DNA of 41,225 bases from the IMG/VR virus record IMGVR_UViG_3300020171_000067, positions 1 to 41,225 of that record; one strand, written 5' to 3'. The notes beneath the pieces were generated by a model that saw nothing but the letters and a program-made list of their open reading frames with translations, was not told where the DNA came from and ran no database searches. This document shows, one piece after another, positions 23,118 to 30,611 of this stretch. The first letter of the stretch is position 1; every line of letters starts with the position of its first letter. Source of the DNA: a virus. The position numbers and the translations under genes are program-made.

Positions 23118-25925
23118 ATGTCTCCTAGTGGTTACATCCGTGATAAATTTGACCTCGGTATATTAAGGGCTGACGGCACTACGAAAGTGGGTATGATGCT
23201 TCGGCGTGCTCGTAATGAAGTGCCTCAGTATCAGGTTTTTGATGACGAGTATTTAGCCCAGCAATTCTTTACAGGAGACGCTGGATATAACAACTTACCC
23301 CCAGAAAAGGAATTAGTTATCAGGCAAGACGATTTGCGTTCTGGCTTTGGCATAGAGACCTATGATAACAATGACCCTAAACGATACTTTAATTCAATCG
23401 GTATGGACATGCGGTTCAGGGGCAAGGCTATTGCTGGCCCCAAATCTATTGGCACAGTTACATTACCAGGGACAGTAGTTCCTGCTAATCTTATCAATAC
23501 TAATATGGAACTTACTACAGGATGGACTTTAGGAGTAAGAAGCACCGCCCAGAAGCATACTGGCGGATACAGTTGGTATGTCGTTACCGGCCCAACCGAT
23601 GCCTACCAAGATGCTACAACTTGGATAGCTGGTTGGCAGAGCAAGGAGTTTACCTTTAGTTGCTATGTTTGGTGTAATACGGCTAGTGTTGGTAGGATAG
23701 GAATAAACGATAAGGCAGGTGACACAAGTTATAGTGCTTATCATACGGGGGGTAGCACATGGGAGAGGCTCAGTGTTACCAAGACACTAGCGGTTGATGC
23801 TGATAAACTTCGGGTATATTTAGAAAGTGCTGGAGTTGGTGCAGAACTAACTTATTTTGATGATGCTAGTATATCTACTGCCGATGAGACTGGAACTATT
23901 GTGGATTGGGTTGATTTTAATGATAAACTTTACGCAGCCTATGGCAAGACATTAGTAGTATTAAATGCGGGTGGCACCGCCTTTACTAGCGTTAGGCAAT
24001 TCACTTCTGATATTACTGACCTTGAGGTGTTCACTAGCGGAGGTGCAGCAACACCTGCGACTAATCTATATATCGCTCTAGGTTATAGTTGTCCCTATTG
24101 GCAAATGACCTCTGCTGAAGCCTTTACTATAAATACTCTGGCAGTTAATACAATAAAATACTTTGCCTATGTTAGAACAACTGCGGATACTATGTATGGC
24201 TCAGATGATGTAAATAAAATCCGCTCTACTATCAATCCGGCTGATGGTGGCACGGCTTGGTCAGGACAAACGACAGTTGATAGTTCCCTTTTCTCAATAC
24301 TCCAACTATTTACCAGTTCGGGTGCTCTCTATGTTAGAAAACAAAACCGCCCTTATTATCTAAATAGTTCTGGTGTGGTTAAGGATGACCTAGCTCCTGA
24401 ATTGGAGTCATTAAGTAGAAGTATAGCCAGCCAAGATATAATAGAATGGCTTGCCAAATTGTATATGCCATGGGGAGACCAAGCCCTATTAGAGGAAGAT
24501 AGTGGGACACTCACTTGGCGTAACCCCTCCGACTTTGCTACTGGATTATCCGATTTTAATGGCAAGATATTCGCCATTGCTGCTGATGACCGTTACTTGT
24601 ATGCTATATCGAATAACGGTGCTAAAATTGAAGTTCTATCTGGTAGGTTAGAAGAGATTGATGGCTCAATAGTCTGGGTGTGGCATCCAATAAATGAGAC
24701 TCCCTTAGTAGGTTGCCTAACCTGTCATATATCTAATGTTGTTCAGAAGAGACTATGGATTAGTTCTACCGATATTGATGACCTCCTGTATTATATTCCC
24801 CTACCTCTTGGTTATGCTGATGTCGTGAATGATACCAACCGCAGTTTTGTGTCTGGTGGTGCTATTGATGTTGGGTCGGCTGTTTCAGATAGGGCTAGCA
24901 CATTGGCTGGCACAGTTACTTATATTGATGGAGCTAATACTGCTGATTACGATGGTAGAATTACTAGCATTGCGGTTTGGGCAGCGGCTGACATGACTGG
25001 ATTTAGGGTAGGAACATTCTATCTGGTAAGTGGCACTACTTATAAGTGTCGTGATAGTGCTACCCTTGGAGCAGTAACCGCAGGTTCAAGTCAGACATTT
25101 ATTCAGGATTCAGGGGGTTCTCTTTTATCCATAGCAGTAAAGTTGGGTGATTACATTGGTTGTTACTTTGCTACTGGCACGATAGAAAGAGATACTGCTG
25201 GATTCAATTATGTTGCTTATTATAATGGTGAAGCCATAGATGCTGGTGATTCGGCTGCTTATTCTGTGTATGCGGGTGATGCTATAAGTCTTTATGCCAC
25301 AGGAGTTAGGGGGGCTATCATGGAAACCCCATGGCTACATGGTAATTTCAAATCCACGACTAAAGCATTCCCGTCATTAGAGTTAGTTATGGGGCATACC
25401 TATAATACTGGCAGATACTTCACAGTAAAGTATAAGAAGCTTGGAGATTCTACTTGGACAAGCATAGGTAACTATACTGGGTCAGCGACCTCAATGACAG
25501 AGAGTAAGTTTATTCCAGCTGATGCTAGTTCTAATAAGCCAAAAGCCACGATGTTTAGGTTACAATTCACGGCAGTTACTGATGATACTACCATAACCCC
25601 TATATTATTAAGTTACCACCTGAAGGCAATCTTATACCCTAGTCAGCGTGAGATAATTGCCTGTAAGGTTTACTGCTCTAATGAGATACAATTAAAGGAT
25701 GGCACAGTAGACAATGGGTCTTATGATACAATTATAGCCACACTAGATGAAGCACGAGTGGCTACTTGGCCAGTTACAATCTATGATATAAATGGAGACA
25801 CGAAGACAGTGAAATTCCTTGCCGTGTCTTCTGGTGCTCCTCGCTGGCAAATGATTGCTTCAGAGAAGGAAAGAAGGTTTGAGAGAGAATATAACCTGTT
25901 GGCGCAGGTGGTTACTCTAAGTTAA
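23118..25925 (+). CDS. Large tail / receptor-region protein, 935 aa
   Basis: AGGAGG RBS. N-terminal ~110 residues of charged head, then a carbohydrate-binding-like module (about 120-260: NLINTNMELTTGWTLG ... LTYFDDASIS), followed by a region of repeated beta blades with DWVDFNDKLYAAYGKTLVVL, DDRYLYAISNNGAKIEVL and LWISSTDIDDLLYYIPL that looks like a beta-propeller, and a C-terminal beta domain. Size, position at the end of the structural block and binding module suggest a tail spike or tail-tube-associated adhesin. Confidence 0.75.
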   Translation: MSPSGYIRDKFDLGILRADGTTKVGMMLRRARNEVPQYQVFDDEYLAQQFFTGDAGYNNLPPEKELVIRQDDLRSGFGIETYDNNDPKRYFNSIGMDMRFRGKAIAGPKSIGTVTLPGTVVPANLINTNMELTTGWTLGVRSTAQKHTGGYSWYVVTGPTDAYQDATTWIAGWQSKEFTFSCYVWCNTASVGRIGINDKAGDTSYSAYHTGGSTWERLSVTKTLAVDADKLRVYLESAGVGAELTYFDDASISTADETGTIVDWVDFNDKLYAAYGKTLVVLNAGGTAFTSVRQFTSDITDLEVFTSGGAATPATNLYIALGYSCPYWQMTSAEAFTINTLAVNTIKYFAYVRTTADTMYGSDDVNKIRSTINPADGGTAWSGQTTVDSSLFSILQLFTSSGALYVRKQNRPYYLNSSGVVKDDLAPELESLSRSIASQDIIEWLAKLYMPWGDQALLEEDSGTLTWRNPSDFATGLSDFNGKIFAIAADDRYLYAISNNGAKIEVLSGRLEEIDGSIVWVWHPINETPLVGCLTCHISNVVQKRLWISSTDIDDLLYYIPLPLGYADVVNDTNRSFVSGGAIDVGSAVSDRASTLAGTVTYIDGANTADYDGRITSIAVWAAADMTGFRVGTFYLVSGTTYKCRDSATLGAVTAGSSQTFIQDSGGSLLSIAVKLGDYIGCYFATGTIERDTAGFNYVAYYNGEAIDAGDSAAYSVYAGDAISLYATGVRGAIMETPWLHGNFKSTTKAFPSLELVMGHTYNTGRYFTVKYKKLGDSTWTSIGNYTGSATSMTESKFIPADASSNKPKATMFRLQFTAVTDDTTITPILLSYHLKAILYPSQREIIACKVYCSNEIQLKDGTVDNGSYDTIIATLDEARVATWPVTIYDINGDTKTVKFLAVSSGAPRWQMIASEKERRFEREYNLLAQVVTLS

Positions 25926-25936
25926 GGGAGGCTAAT

Positions 25937-26365
25937 ATGTGCTTTAAGAAGAAAATTGTCATCACCGAACCTGTTGTCACTCCCTTAAAGGCAGCAGGCA
26001 AGATTGATGCTGGCAAGATATATGCGATTATTCAAGCCAAATTAGATGAACTGAAAGATACACAAGCTAGTATCTTTATACCTGACATGAAAATGAAGGT
26101 CTATAACAAAGAAAAGGTTATGGCATCTCACGAGCTAGAGGAAGTAGATAGTCTTGTCTATGCTAGTGAGGAGTTTGACTGCGATGACTTTGCTGCCGAG
26201 TTATATGGTAGGGGAATGGGACTTGTCTGGACTCAAATTCATGCCTTGAATTGGTTTGTAGACACGACAGATACTTTCTGGTTTATAGAACCGCAGACTA
26301 AGAAAATATCGCAGAGTCTTGAAGAATGGCAAGGGAGTGATTGTCGCTTTTTTCTGGGTAGGTAA
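25937..26365 (+). CDS. Papain-/transglutaminase-like cysteine protein, 142 aa
   Basis: GGGAGG RBS. The core FDCDDFAAELYG, then HALNWFVD about 25 residues later and FWFIEPQTKKI, gives a Cys-His-(Glu/Gln) order like papain- or transglutaminase-fold phage proteins (also seen in MOA-lectin C-terminal type domains). It lies between the tail protein and small membrane genes, where a wall-acting enzyme is expected, but no lysin domain is identified. N-terminal 60 residues are charged. Function is inference. Confidence 0.65.
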   Translation: MCFKKKIVITEPVVTPLKAAGKIDAGKIYAIIQAKLDELKDTQASIFIPDMKMKVYNKEKVMASHELEEVDSLVYASEEFDCDDFAAELYGRGMGLVWTQIHALNWFVDTTDTFWFIEPQTKKISQSLEEWQGSDCRFFLGR

Positions 26366-26383
26366 AGTAAAATAAGGAATGTT

Positions 26384-26560
26384 ATGATTTACTTTAGGGG
26401 CGAAAACAGCCAATGGGAAAGGCTATAAACCAGTGGCGATAACAACGGCGAAAGGGTAAGTCCTTAGCAGTTGCGGTGGAATAGACACCTGCCCCTATAC
26501 GTTCTTTGTTATTAAACTACCTAAGCGTGGCGAGTTTAATAACAGAAAGCGTTATACAAC
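26384..26560 (+). other. Gene-free region: broken coding frame or structured RNA
   Basis: Between 26366 and 26599 there is no intact gene. ATG 26384 opens 14 codons; after one base is skipped the frame continues with protein-like GYKPVAITTAKG, a TAA, then SCGGIDTCPYTFFVIKL and a basic tail to 26562. The same DNA also pairs: TAGGGGC near 26394 with GCCCCTA near 26491, and a 12-bp hairpin at 26507-26544. I cannot tell decayed gene from RNA. Confidence 0.4.
26507..26544 (+). other. 12-bp hairpin
   Basis: TGTTATTAAACT (26507-26518) pairs perfectly with AGTTTAATAACA (26533-26544), loop of 14. The motif AGTTTAATAA is repeated at 26564-26573, just before the next RBS. Confidence 0.6.
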
Positions 26561-26599
26561 TAAAGTTTAATAAGGAGACAAAATGAAAGGAGAACTACT

Positions 26600-26857
26600 G
26601 TGCCAAACGGAGATGAGCTTAACGAACAACTAGAATTTGAAGAACGCATTAAATCTATGCCAGCAGAAGACCGTGTTATATTTATAGCCAAACAGACATA
26701 CTATTTAACGACTAAAGTTGATTCCCTGAATACAAAATTAGACAATTTCTCGGTTACAGGTAATAGTAAAAAGACAAGTGCTACGACTGGTGGGATAACA
26801 GCAGCAATAATGATAGGAATAGTTGAAGGTCTAAAGGCTCTATTTGTTAGGAGTTAA
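26600..26857 (+). CDS. XhlA-like small membrane protein candidate, 85 aa
   Basis: GTG start with AAAGGAG seven bases upstream. N-terminal acidic helix, a heptad-like segment YYLTTKVDSLNTKLDNF, and a single hydrophobic helix GGITAAIMIGIVEGLKALF at the C-terminus. This layout resembles XhlA-type phage membrane proteins that assist holin action. Placed next to another hydrophobic gene at the end of the late operon, as lysis genes often are. Confidence 0.6.
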   Translation: MPNGDELNEQLEFEERIKSMPAEDRVIFIAKQTYYLTTKVDSLNTKLDNFSVTGNSKKTSATTGGITAAIMIGIVEGLKALFVRS

Positions 26858-26862
26858 AATGA

Positions 26863-27063
26863 ATGAAGCAGAAGAACATCCTCCTAGTAAAAATCCTTTG
26901 GATATTAGGGCAAGGGACTTTCCTCCCAATGGTTCTTTGGCTAAACGACCTAAGAGTCGCTGGTCTGAGATGGGAAGCCTTTGGGGTTTTTGCCCTATTG
27001 GAAGCCCTGTATCTGGGAGATGCTTTCCTTTTCTTACTAATCTTCAACAGAAGTCGTGATTAA
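26863..27063 (+). CDS. Two-helix membrane protein; holin candidate, 66 aa
   Basis: Two hydrophobic segments, about residues 6-27 (ILLVKILWILGQGTFLPMVL) and 42-61 (FGVFALLEALYLGDAFLFLL), separated by a short polar turn, with a basic N-terminus and a charged C-terminal end: the class II holin layout. TAGGAG lies nine bases upstream. Another ATG at 26859 (ATGAATG) opens a second frame without hydrophobic segments; this frame is preferred. It is the last rightward gene. Confidence 0.6.
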   Translation: MKQKNILLVKILWILGQGTFLPMVLWLNDLRVAGLRWEAFGVFALLEALYLGDAFLFLLIFNRSRD

Positions 27064-27124
27064 ATAGCTATGAGGCTTGCTACAATCAATTTCTAGCCCA
27101 AGTAAATTAAAAAGTAGTGGTTAA
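27064..27124. terminator. Convergent junction of the two arms
   Basis: Short gap where rightward and leftward genes meet. Contains GTAGT-GGTTA-ACTAC at about 27111-27126, a weak hairpin that could serve both strands. No strong terminator is visible. Confidence 0.35.
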
Positions 27125-27367
27125 CTACCTATTGTTAATCTCTTCAATCCAAATATTTAATCCATAATCATTAAGACAATTAGTTATAGTGCTAGGTGTA
27201 AAGTCTTTATCCTGAATAGCTTTTTCTATTGCGTCTAACATTGCGGTTGCTCCCAACTCAAAATAAAACTCTATCTCATCGTCCTTATATAAACTTTCGG
27301 AATCGTAAATAAGAAAATCTCTTACTCCTTCCCAATCTTTCGGTCTGCTTTTTCCTTGATACCTCAT
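27125..27367 (-). CDS. Hypothetical protein, 80 aa; last leftward gene
   Basis: AGGAGG RBS. Acidic helical protein (DDEIEFYFELGATAMLDAIEKAI). Not recognised. Ends at the junction with the rightward arm. Confidence 0.7.
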   Translation of the reverse strand: MRYQGKSRPKDWEGVRDFLIYDSESLYKDDEIEFYFELGATAMLDAIEKAIQDKDFTPSTITNCLNDYGLNIWIEEINNR

Positions 27368-27394
27368 ATTATTTTACCTCCTTTTATTATTTAA

Positions 27395-27550
27395 TTAAGG
27401 TAGTTTACTATCCAATGGTTTCTTTTTCTGTTGTCTCAAATACCAAAAGTTCCTTCCCCCTAAGTGCCAAACTAACATTGCCACCCCGTTAATAGTTCCT
27501 AGACAGAACCCAACAAAAAACATTACCGCTACTATAATCCAGTCAATCAT
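27395..27550 (-). CDS. Small membrane protein, 51 aa
   Basis: The frame is open further upstream, but ATG 27550 has GGAGA before it and starts the coherent protein: IDWIIVAVMFFVGFCLGTINGVAML is a single membrane helix, followed by a basic tail. The upstream part is a shadow of the next gene. Could be an extra lysis or membrane-remodelling protein. Confidence 0.65.
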   Translation of the reverse strand: MIDWIIVAVMFFVGFCLGTINGVAMLVWHLGGRNFWYLRQQKKKPLDSKLP

Positions 27551-27551
27551 C

Positions 27552-27911
27552 TTATCTCCAATCTTCCCCTGTCCACACCTTATTACATTTCTCTTCCATC
27601 GCAGAAGCCAGCCAAAGTTGCTCCATTGAGGTGGCAGCATAAAGCATTTGCTTAAACTTATGAAGTAACCAGTATGTTGGTGAGTAACCGCCTTCCTGAG
27701 GAACATAACCAGAAAGTATCATCTCTTGCAACTGGTCTTGCCTATAAAGAGGTGTATCGTCTTCCCACCAACCAATAGGTTCAGAGACTAGATAGATTTT
27801 TCCCGATGATTCAACACGCCAGTCGCCTATCTCAGGCTTCTTTTTACCATCAAAACCTAAGTCTTTAGCAGCCTTCTTACACATTTTAATATAGATTTCT
27901 GTTTTATCCAT
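27552..27911 (-). CDS. Hypothetical protein, 119 aa
   Basis: GGAGG RBS. Pattern IYIKMCKKAAKDLGFDG, then GDWRVESSGKIYLVSE and LYRQDQLQEMI...LLHKFKQML is typical of a small phage helical/beta protein of unknown role seen next to other accessory genes. Trp-rich. Confidence 0.75.
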   Translation of the reverse strand: MDKTEIYIKMCKKAAKDLGFDGKKKPEIGDWRVESSGKIYLVSEPIGWWEDDTPLYRQDQLQEMILSGYVPQEGGYSPTYWLLHKFKQMLYAATSMEQLWLASAMEEKCNKVWTGEDWR

Positions 27912-27920
27912 TTCTCCTCC

Positions 27921-28346
27921 TTAATCTCTTGGGTCTGATGTAGTCTTAGGTTTTCGCCTCCAAGCCATCCAGCCAAATAGTCTGACTACCCTATATTCAA
28001 GGTGAGCAATTAGGGGATGTAGAAACTTATGATGATGCCAGCCCACTAGCATTGCCTCTAAGAATATATCATCAGCTTGTTTTTGGATAATCGGCTTGCC
28101 CATTATCTTCTTCTCTTGGTAGAGCCAATCGTGTAAGACAGGGGCTTTGTTTATTTTAGCCCAATCAGGTAGAAATATCAGTAACGGCTTGGGTATAGAA
28201 GCAAAGTCAGTCTCAAACCCCTTTGGCACTCTGATAAACCTGCGACTATACTTCTTGCCTATTCGGTAGGTGAAGGCTTTACATACTAGCCAATTACTAC
28301 CATCAGGCATTGGGCTAACTTCTAATTTAGAAGTAAATGAGCTCAT
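27921..28346 (-). CDS. DUF1353 family protein, 141 aa
   Basis: The block FRYIGKKYSRRFIRVPKGFETDFASIPK with a later VLHDWLYQEKKIMGKPIIQKQADDIFLEAML is the DUF1353 signature: a conserved TDFASIP loop and HDWLY followed by a DxxF helix. The family is common in phages and its role is not established. AAGGAGG RBS at ATG 28346. Confidence 0.88.
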   Translation of the reverse strand: MSSFTSKLEVSPMPDGSNWLVCKAFTYRIGKKYSRRFIRVPKGFETDFASIPKPLLIFLPDWAKINKAPVLHDWLYQEKKIMGKPIIQKQADDIFLEAMLVGWHHHKFLHPLIAHLEYRVVRLFGWMAWRRKPKTTSDPRD

Positions 28347-28347
28347 C

Positions 28348-28668
28348 TTATTCCTCCTTTACTGGTATATCACTAAAATCAAATTCTATACCAAAGTTAT
28401 CCTGTAAAAATTGGACTATGCCGATAGCTAGGTTATCTGTATCTTTTTCTGACAACGCTAGACTAAAGTTACCGCTAATCCCATGTATTATCTCATGCCA
28501 TAATGTTACCTCTTTTTGTGATTGAGCTAGAGCGTTTTCAATTTCTAATGTCTGTGTTCTTCTATTAAGGGTTCCTACCCTCTCCTCATCTATTTGTAAG
28601 TGAGGATTAAATATCACCTCGTAAGAGTGAAGCCCAATTAGAATACTATCGGGAACTTTTATTTTCAT
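28348..28668 (-). CDS. HEXXH putative zinc metalloprotein, 106 aa
   Basis: HEIIHG at residues 54-59 preceded by a hydrophobic helix (KEVTLWHEIIHGISGNF) is a zincin-type site; a downstream acidic Glu/Asp-rich helix could give the third ligand. Small phage proteins with this layout are annotated as metallopeptidases of IrrE/SprT-like type, but substrate is unknown. Overlaps its upstream neighbour by 23 bases. Confidence 0.75.
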   Translation of the reverse strand: MKIKVPDSILIGLHSYEVIFNPHLQIDEERVGTLNRRTQTLEIENALAQSQKEVTLWHEIIHGISGNFSLALSEKDTDNLAIGIVQFLQDNFGIEFDFSDIPVKEE

Positions 28669-28825
28669 TCTCTACCACCTTTCTAAGTATCTTAATCGTA
28701 TCCTCAATATAATCATCCCCTCTCATAACAGGACATTTACCATCATCATTCATATCAGGCACTTTACACTTATCGCAATTAAAAGGTTTCTTTGTAATAG
28801 AACATCTATCTCTTGTCTTATTCAT
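28646..28825 (-). CDS. Cysteine-cluster miniprotein, 59 aa
   Basis: ATG 28825 follows TAAAAT by only nine bases; GGAGATAGG lies between. Cys at 8, 17, 20 and 31 (C-x8-C-x2-C-x10-C) suggests one zinc site. End overlaps the metalloprotein gene in another frame. Function unknown. Confidence 0.65.
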   Translation of the reverse strand: MNKTRDRCSITKKPFNCDKCKVPDMNDDGKCPVMRGDDYIEDTIKILRKVVENENKSSR

Positions 28826-28834
28826 CCTATCTCC

Positions 28835-28863
28835 ATTTTAACCTATTCTAACCGACTTGTCAA
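28835..28863 (-). promoter_or_regulatory. Internal leftward promoter with palindromic -35
   Basis: TTGACA (28863-28858), 17-bp spacer, TAAAAT (28840-28835). The -35 is inside the perfect palindrome ACTTGTCAAGT (28855-28865), as at 36053-36065. Confidence 0.7.
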
Positions 28864-29035
28864 GTTTGCCCCGTTTATAAAACCCATCCTTAAACCAAGA
28901 CATAGTTGCTGGCCAAGTTGTCTTGCTAGTCTCTTTTATCTGAAAATCTTTCTCTGCTTCGCAGGCACACTTACCATAACTCTTAGAGTCTAGTATGTAG
29001 TAATGGGCACCGTAGATGGGACAATTATTATTCAA
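28838..29035 (-). CDS. Small Cys-containing protein, 65 aa
   Basis: TTG start at 29035 overlaps the upstream stop (TTGA); GGAG lies about eight bases before. C-terminal half basic with one Trp-Phe patch, N-terminal CPIYGAHYYILDSKSYGKCAC. The -10 box of the next promoter is near its stop. Family unknown. Confidence 0.65.
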   Translation of the reverse strand: MNNNCPIYGAHYYILDSKSYGKCACEAEKDFQIKETSKTTWPATMSWFKDGFYKRGKLDKSVRIG

Positions 29036-29421
29036 GGTATCATCTCCAAACTATAATAGACCGAAATACCACATTCTTTAGCCGTTGCTACCTCAATGTC
29101 AGCCCCCTTACTTACACCATTTACCCTCAACAGAGCATCGCATCTAGGAATGAAAGCTCGGTCTATTCTCAGCCACTCATCATAGCTTTTAGGTGATAGG
29201 AAGTGCCAGAAGTGGGATAGATGGGGAATGAATGGGATATGCCCCTTTGCTAATATCTTATCTCCAATCTCGCAGGCAAATCTAACATTAGAGACCACAT
29301 CCCCTAGACTATAAGGTGCTGAAACGTAAATAATCATTGGCTTATGTTCCCATTTTACATTAGCAAACACTTCCTCTAATGTAGGAAGAGACCCAATTCT
29401 TCTTGATACTTCAGCTACCAT
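29032..29421 (-). CDS. Deoxyribosyltransferase-like (DUF4406-type) protein, 129 aa
   Basis: From residue 30: IYVSAPYS, then DKILAKGHIPFIPHL, DEWLRIDRAFIPRCDALLRV and SKGADIEVATAKECGISVYY. This is the Rossmann-like pattern of nucleoside 2-deoxyribosyltransferase relatives common in phages (DUF4406), with an Asp and a Glu at the usual positions near DIEVA. Catalysis is not shown. Fits nucleotide metabolism or modification in this arm. Confidence 0.8.
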   Translation of the reverse strand: MVAEVSRRIGSLPTLEEVFANVKWEHKPMIIYVSAPYSLGDVVSNVRFACEIGDKILAKGHIPFIPHLSHFWHFLSPKSYDEWLRIDRAFIPRCDALLRVNGVSKGADIEVATAKECGISVYYSLEMIP

Positions 29422-29648
29422 TATTCCGTTGGTCTCCTTCTCGGCGTTTGCCTAACTTGGATAGGCACATCCTTACCTCTAACTCTCATTCCGAACTGCT
29501 CCGTTAGTTTAATGATTTCCTCGGTAGCCTCATCTACATCCCCACTCATTCCATAAACACGAAAGCAACTCATTATTGAATTTAATCCTAATCTAAATTG
29601 CCCCAGTGCCTTCCTGTATTTCTCTTCCTCTATTTTCTGATAGGTCAT
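29421..29648 (-). CDS. Hypothetical protein, 75 aa
   Basis: Helical (YRKALGQFRLGLNSIMSCF, EATEEIIKLTEQFGMRV) with a basic tail. A 19-codon frame (ATG 29704 to TGA 29645) overlaps this start as ATGA and may be a coupling leader. Not recognised. Confidence 0.7.
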   Translation of the reverse strand: MTYQKIEEEKYRKALGQFRLGLNSIMSCFRVYGMSGDVDEATEEIIKLTEQFGMRVRGKDVPIQVRQTPRRRPTE

Positions 29649-29681
29649 TTTCCCACTCCTCTTGGAATAAAACTAAAGCCT

Positions 29682-29840
29682 CTAATACTGCTTCGGTCTG
29701 CCATCCCCTCTCTTTCTCCTTTTATCCTTTTTGTATTCTTCCCATATCTCTACAGAGAGTTTGCTCGGACTCCAATCCTTTGTGATTGAGTGTGTCTTAT
29801 AAAGCCAATCTAAAAATTCAGTCCATTGTTTATCGGTCAT
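29682..29840 (-). CDS. Hypothetical protein, 52 aa
   Basis: ATG 29840; Trp-rich and basic (QWTEFLDWLYKTHSITKDWSP... KKDKRRKRGDGR). Its start follows a TATAGA box by three bases inside the repeated element at 29843-29873, so leaderless translation is possible. Not recognised. Confidence 0.65.
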   Translation of the reverse strand: MTDKQWTEFLDWLYKTHSITKDWSPSKLSVEIWEEYKKDKRRKRGDGRPKQY

Positions 29841-29842
29841 AG

Positions 29843-29873
29843 TTCTATATCACTTTCTACTTCATTACCCCAA
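29843..29873 (-). repeat. Dispersed 31-bp intergenic repeat, copy 1
   Basis: Matches 36098-36128 with one mismatch. A degenerate third copy overlaps 35672-35695. On the minus strand it starts TTGGGG and ends near GTGATATAGA, which may act as a promoter-like element. Confidence 0.7.
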
Positions 29874-29899
29874 GAGAATTAGCTTTGTCTACCGATTAA

Positions 29900-30106
29900 C
29901 TAAAACTTAGCTAAATCTCTCTCAACTTGCCTTATTATTTTCGTGAGTGACGCTGTTTCTTCTTTGAGACGCCTCTTTTGGCTGGCAAGAAATTCCTCCA
30001 TATCTTTCCGAGTGCCGTAGCCACCAAAAGAAGTCAATATCCGCCCTTCTTTCCTCATTTCTCTTGCCATCTCTTTAGAATAAAATCCTTTAGTTTTGTC
30101 CGTCAT
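29900..30106 (-). CDS. Coiled-coil protein, 68 aa
   Basis: N-terminal basic segment, then GGYGTRKDMEEF and a long C-terminal helix (LASQKRRLKEETASLTKIIRQVERDLAKF). ATG overlaps the end of the upstream gene by 17 bases. Function unknown. Confidence 0.7.
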   Translation of the reverse strand: MTDKTKGFYSKEMAREMRKEGRILTSFGGYGTRKDMEEFLASQKRRLKEETASLTKIIRQVERDLAKF

Positions 30107-30542
30107 CCAAGTCTATCTCCTTTCCGTTATACCAGATTGCCAGCACAAATCCTATTTCTAGTGGATAGCTAAACCAACCAATCATAATCGGGTCAACCTT
30201 GATAGGCACAATTGAATGTAATGTTATAAACTTCATCCCTAGCTTAATGGCTAGTTCAGCCTTCTCTAGTGCGAAGTCTGGAATGTCGCCATCATAGTTT
30301 ATCGGCATTTCATTAGACCGAATGGCAAATCCCCTAACATTTGCGTGATAGTTAAACTTGCTCATTATTTGCCCTTTGGAAACCGACCATATTAGTCCAC
30401 TGTTTTCAGCTAACGCTACTAGATTTTCAGACAGGGTTTCCGATTTGCTATCTTTCACGGCTGACAACCTTGCCAAATGGGTTATCCGATTTTCTTTAGT
30501 AAGCCCTGAGTGTTCTCTCAATACAGTCAAATTAGTGTTCAT
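30090..30542 (-). CDS. Hypothetical protein, 150 aa
   Basis: AAGGAGG before ATG 30542. First 60 residues are polar and helical; the last 90, from an internal ATG (MSKFNYHANVRGFAIRSNEMP), form a compact-looking domain with ELAIKLGMKFITLHSIVPIKVDPIMIGWF. Internal initiation is possible. Not recognised. A 15-codon leader frame (ATG 30586) ends by ATGA overlap at this start. Confidence 0.7.
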   Translation of the reverse strand: MNTNLTVLREHSGLTKENRITHLARLSAVKDSKSETLSENLVALAENSGLIWSVSKGQIMSKFNYHANVRGFAIRSNEMPINYDGDIPDFALEKAELAIKLGMKFITLHSIVPIKVDPIMIGWFSYPLEIGFVLAIWYNGKEIDLDDGQN

Positions 30543-30611
30543 TTTATCCTCCTTTCAGCATAGATTATCTGATATTTCTTATTCATATACTTCTATACAC
30601 ATTTTTATCGG

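Noticed and set aside
26844-27059. Soluble 71-residue frame
   Set aside because: Pro/Ser/Arg-rich with no pattern; the overlapping frame from 26863 has two clear membrane helices. Kept as a dual-coding possibility in findings.
27395-27706. Long version of the small membrane protein
   Set aside because: N-terminal part is the shadow of 27552-27911; RBS fits ATG 27550.
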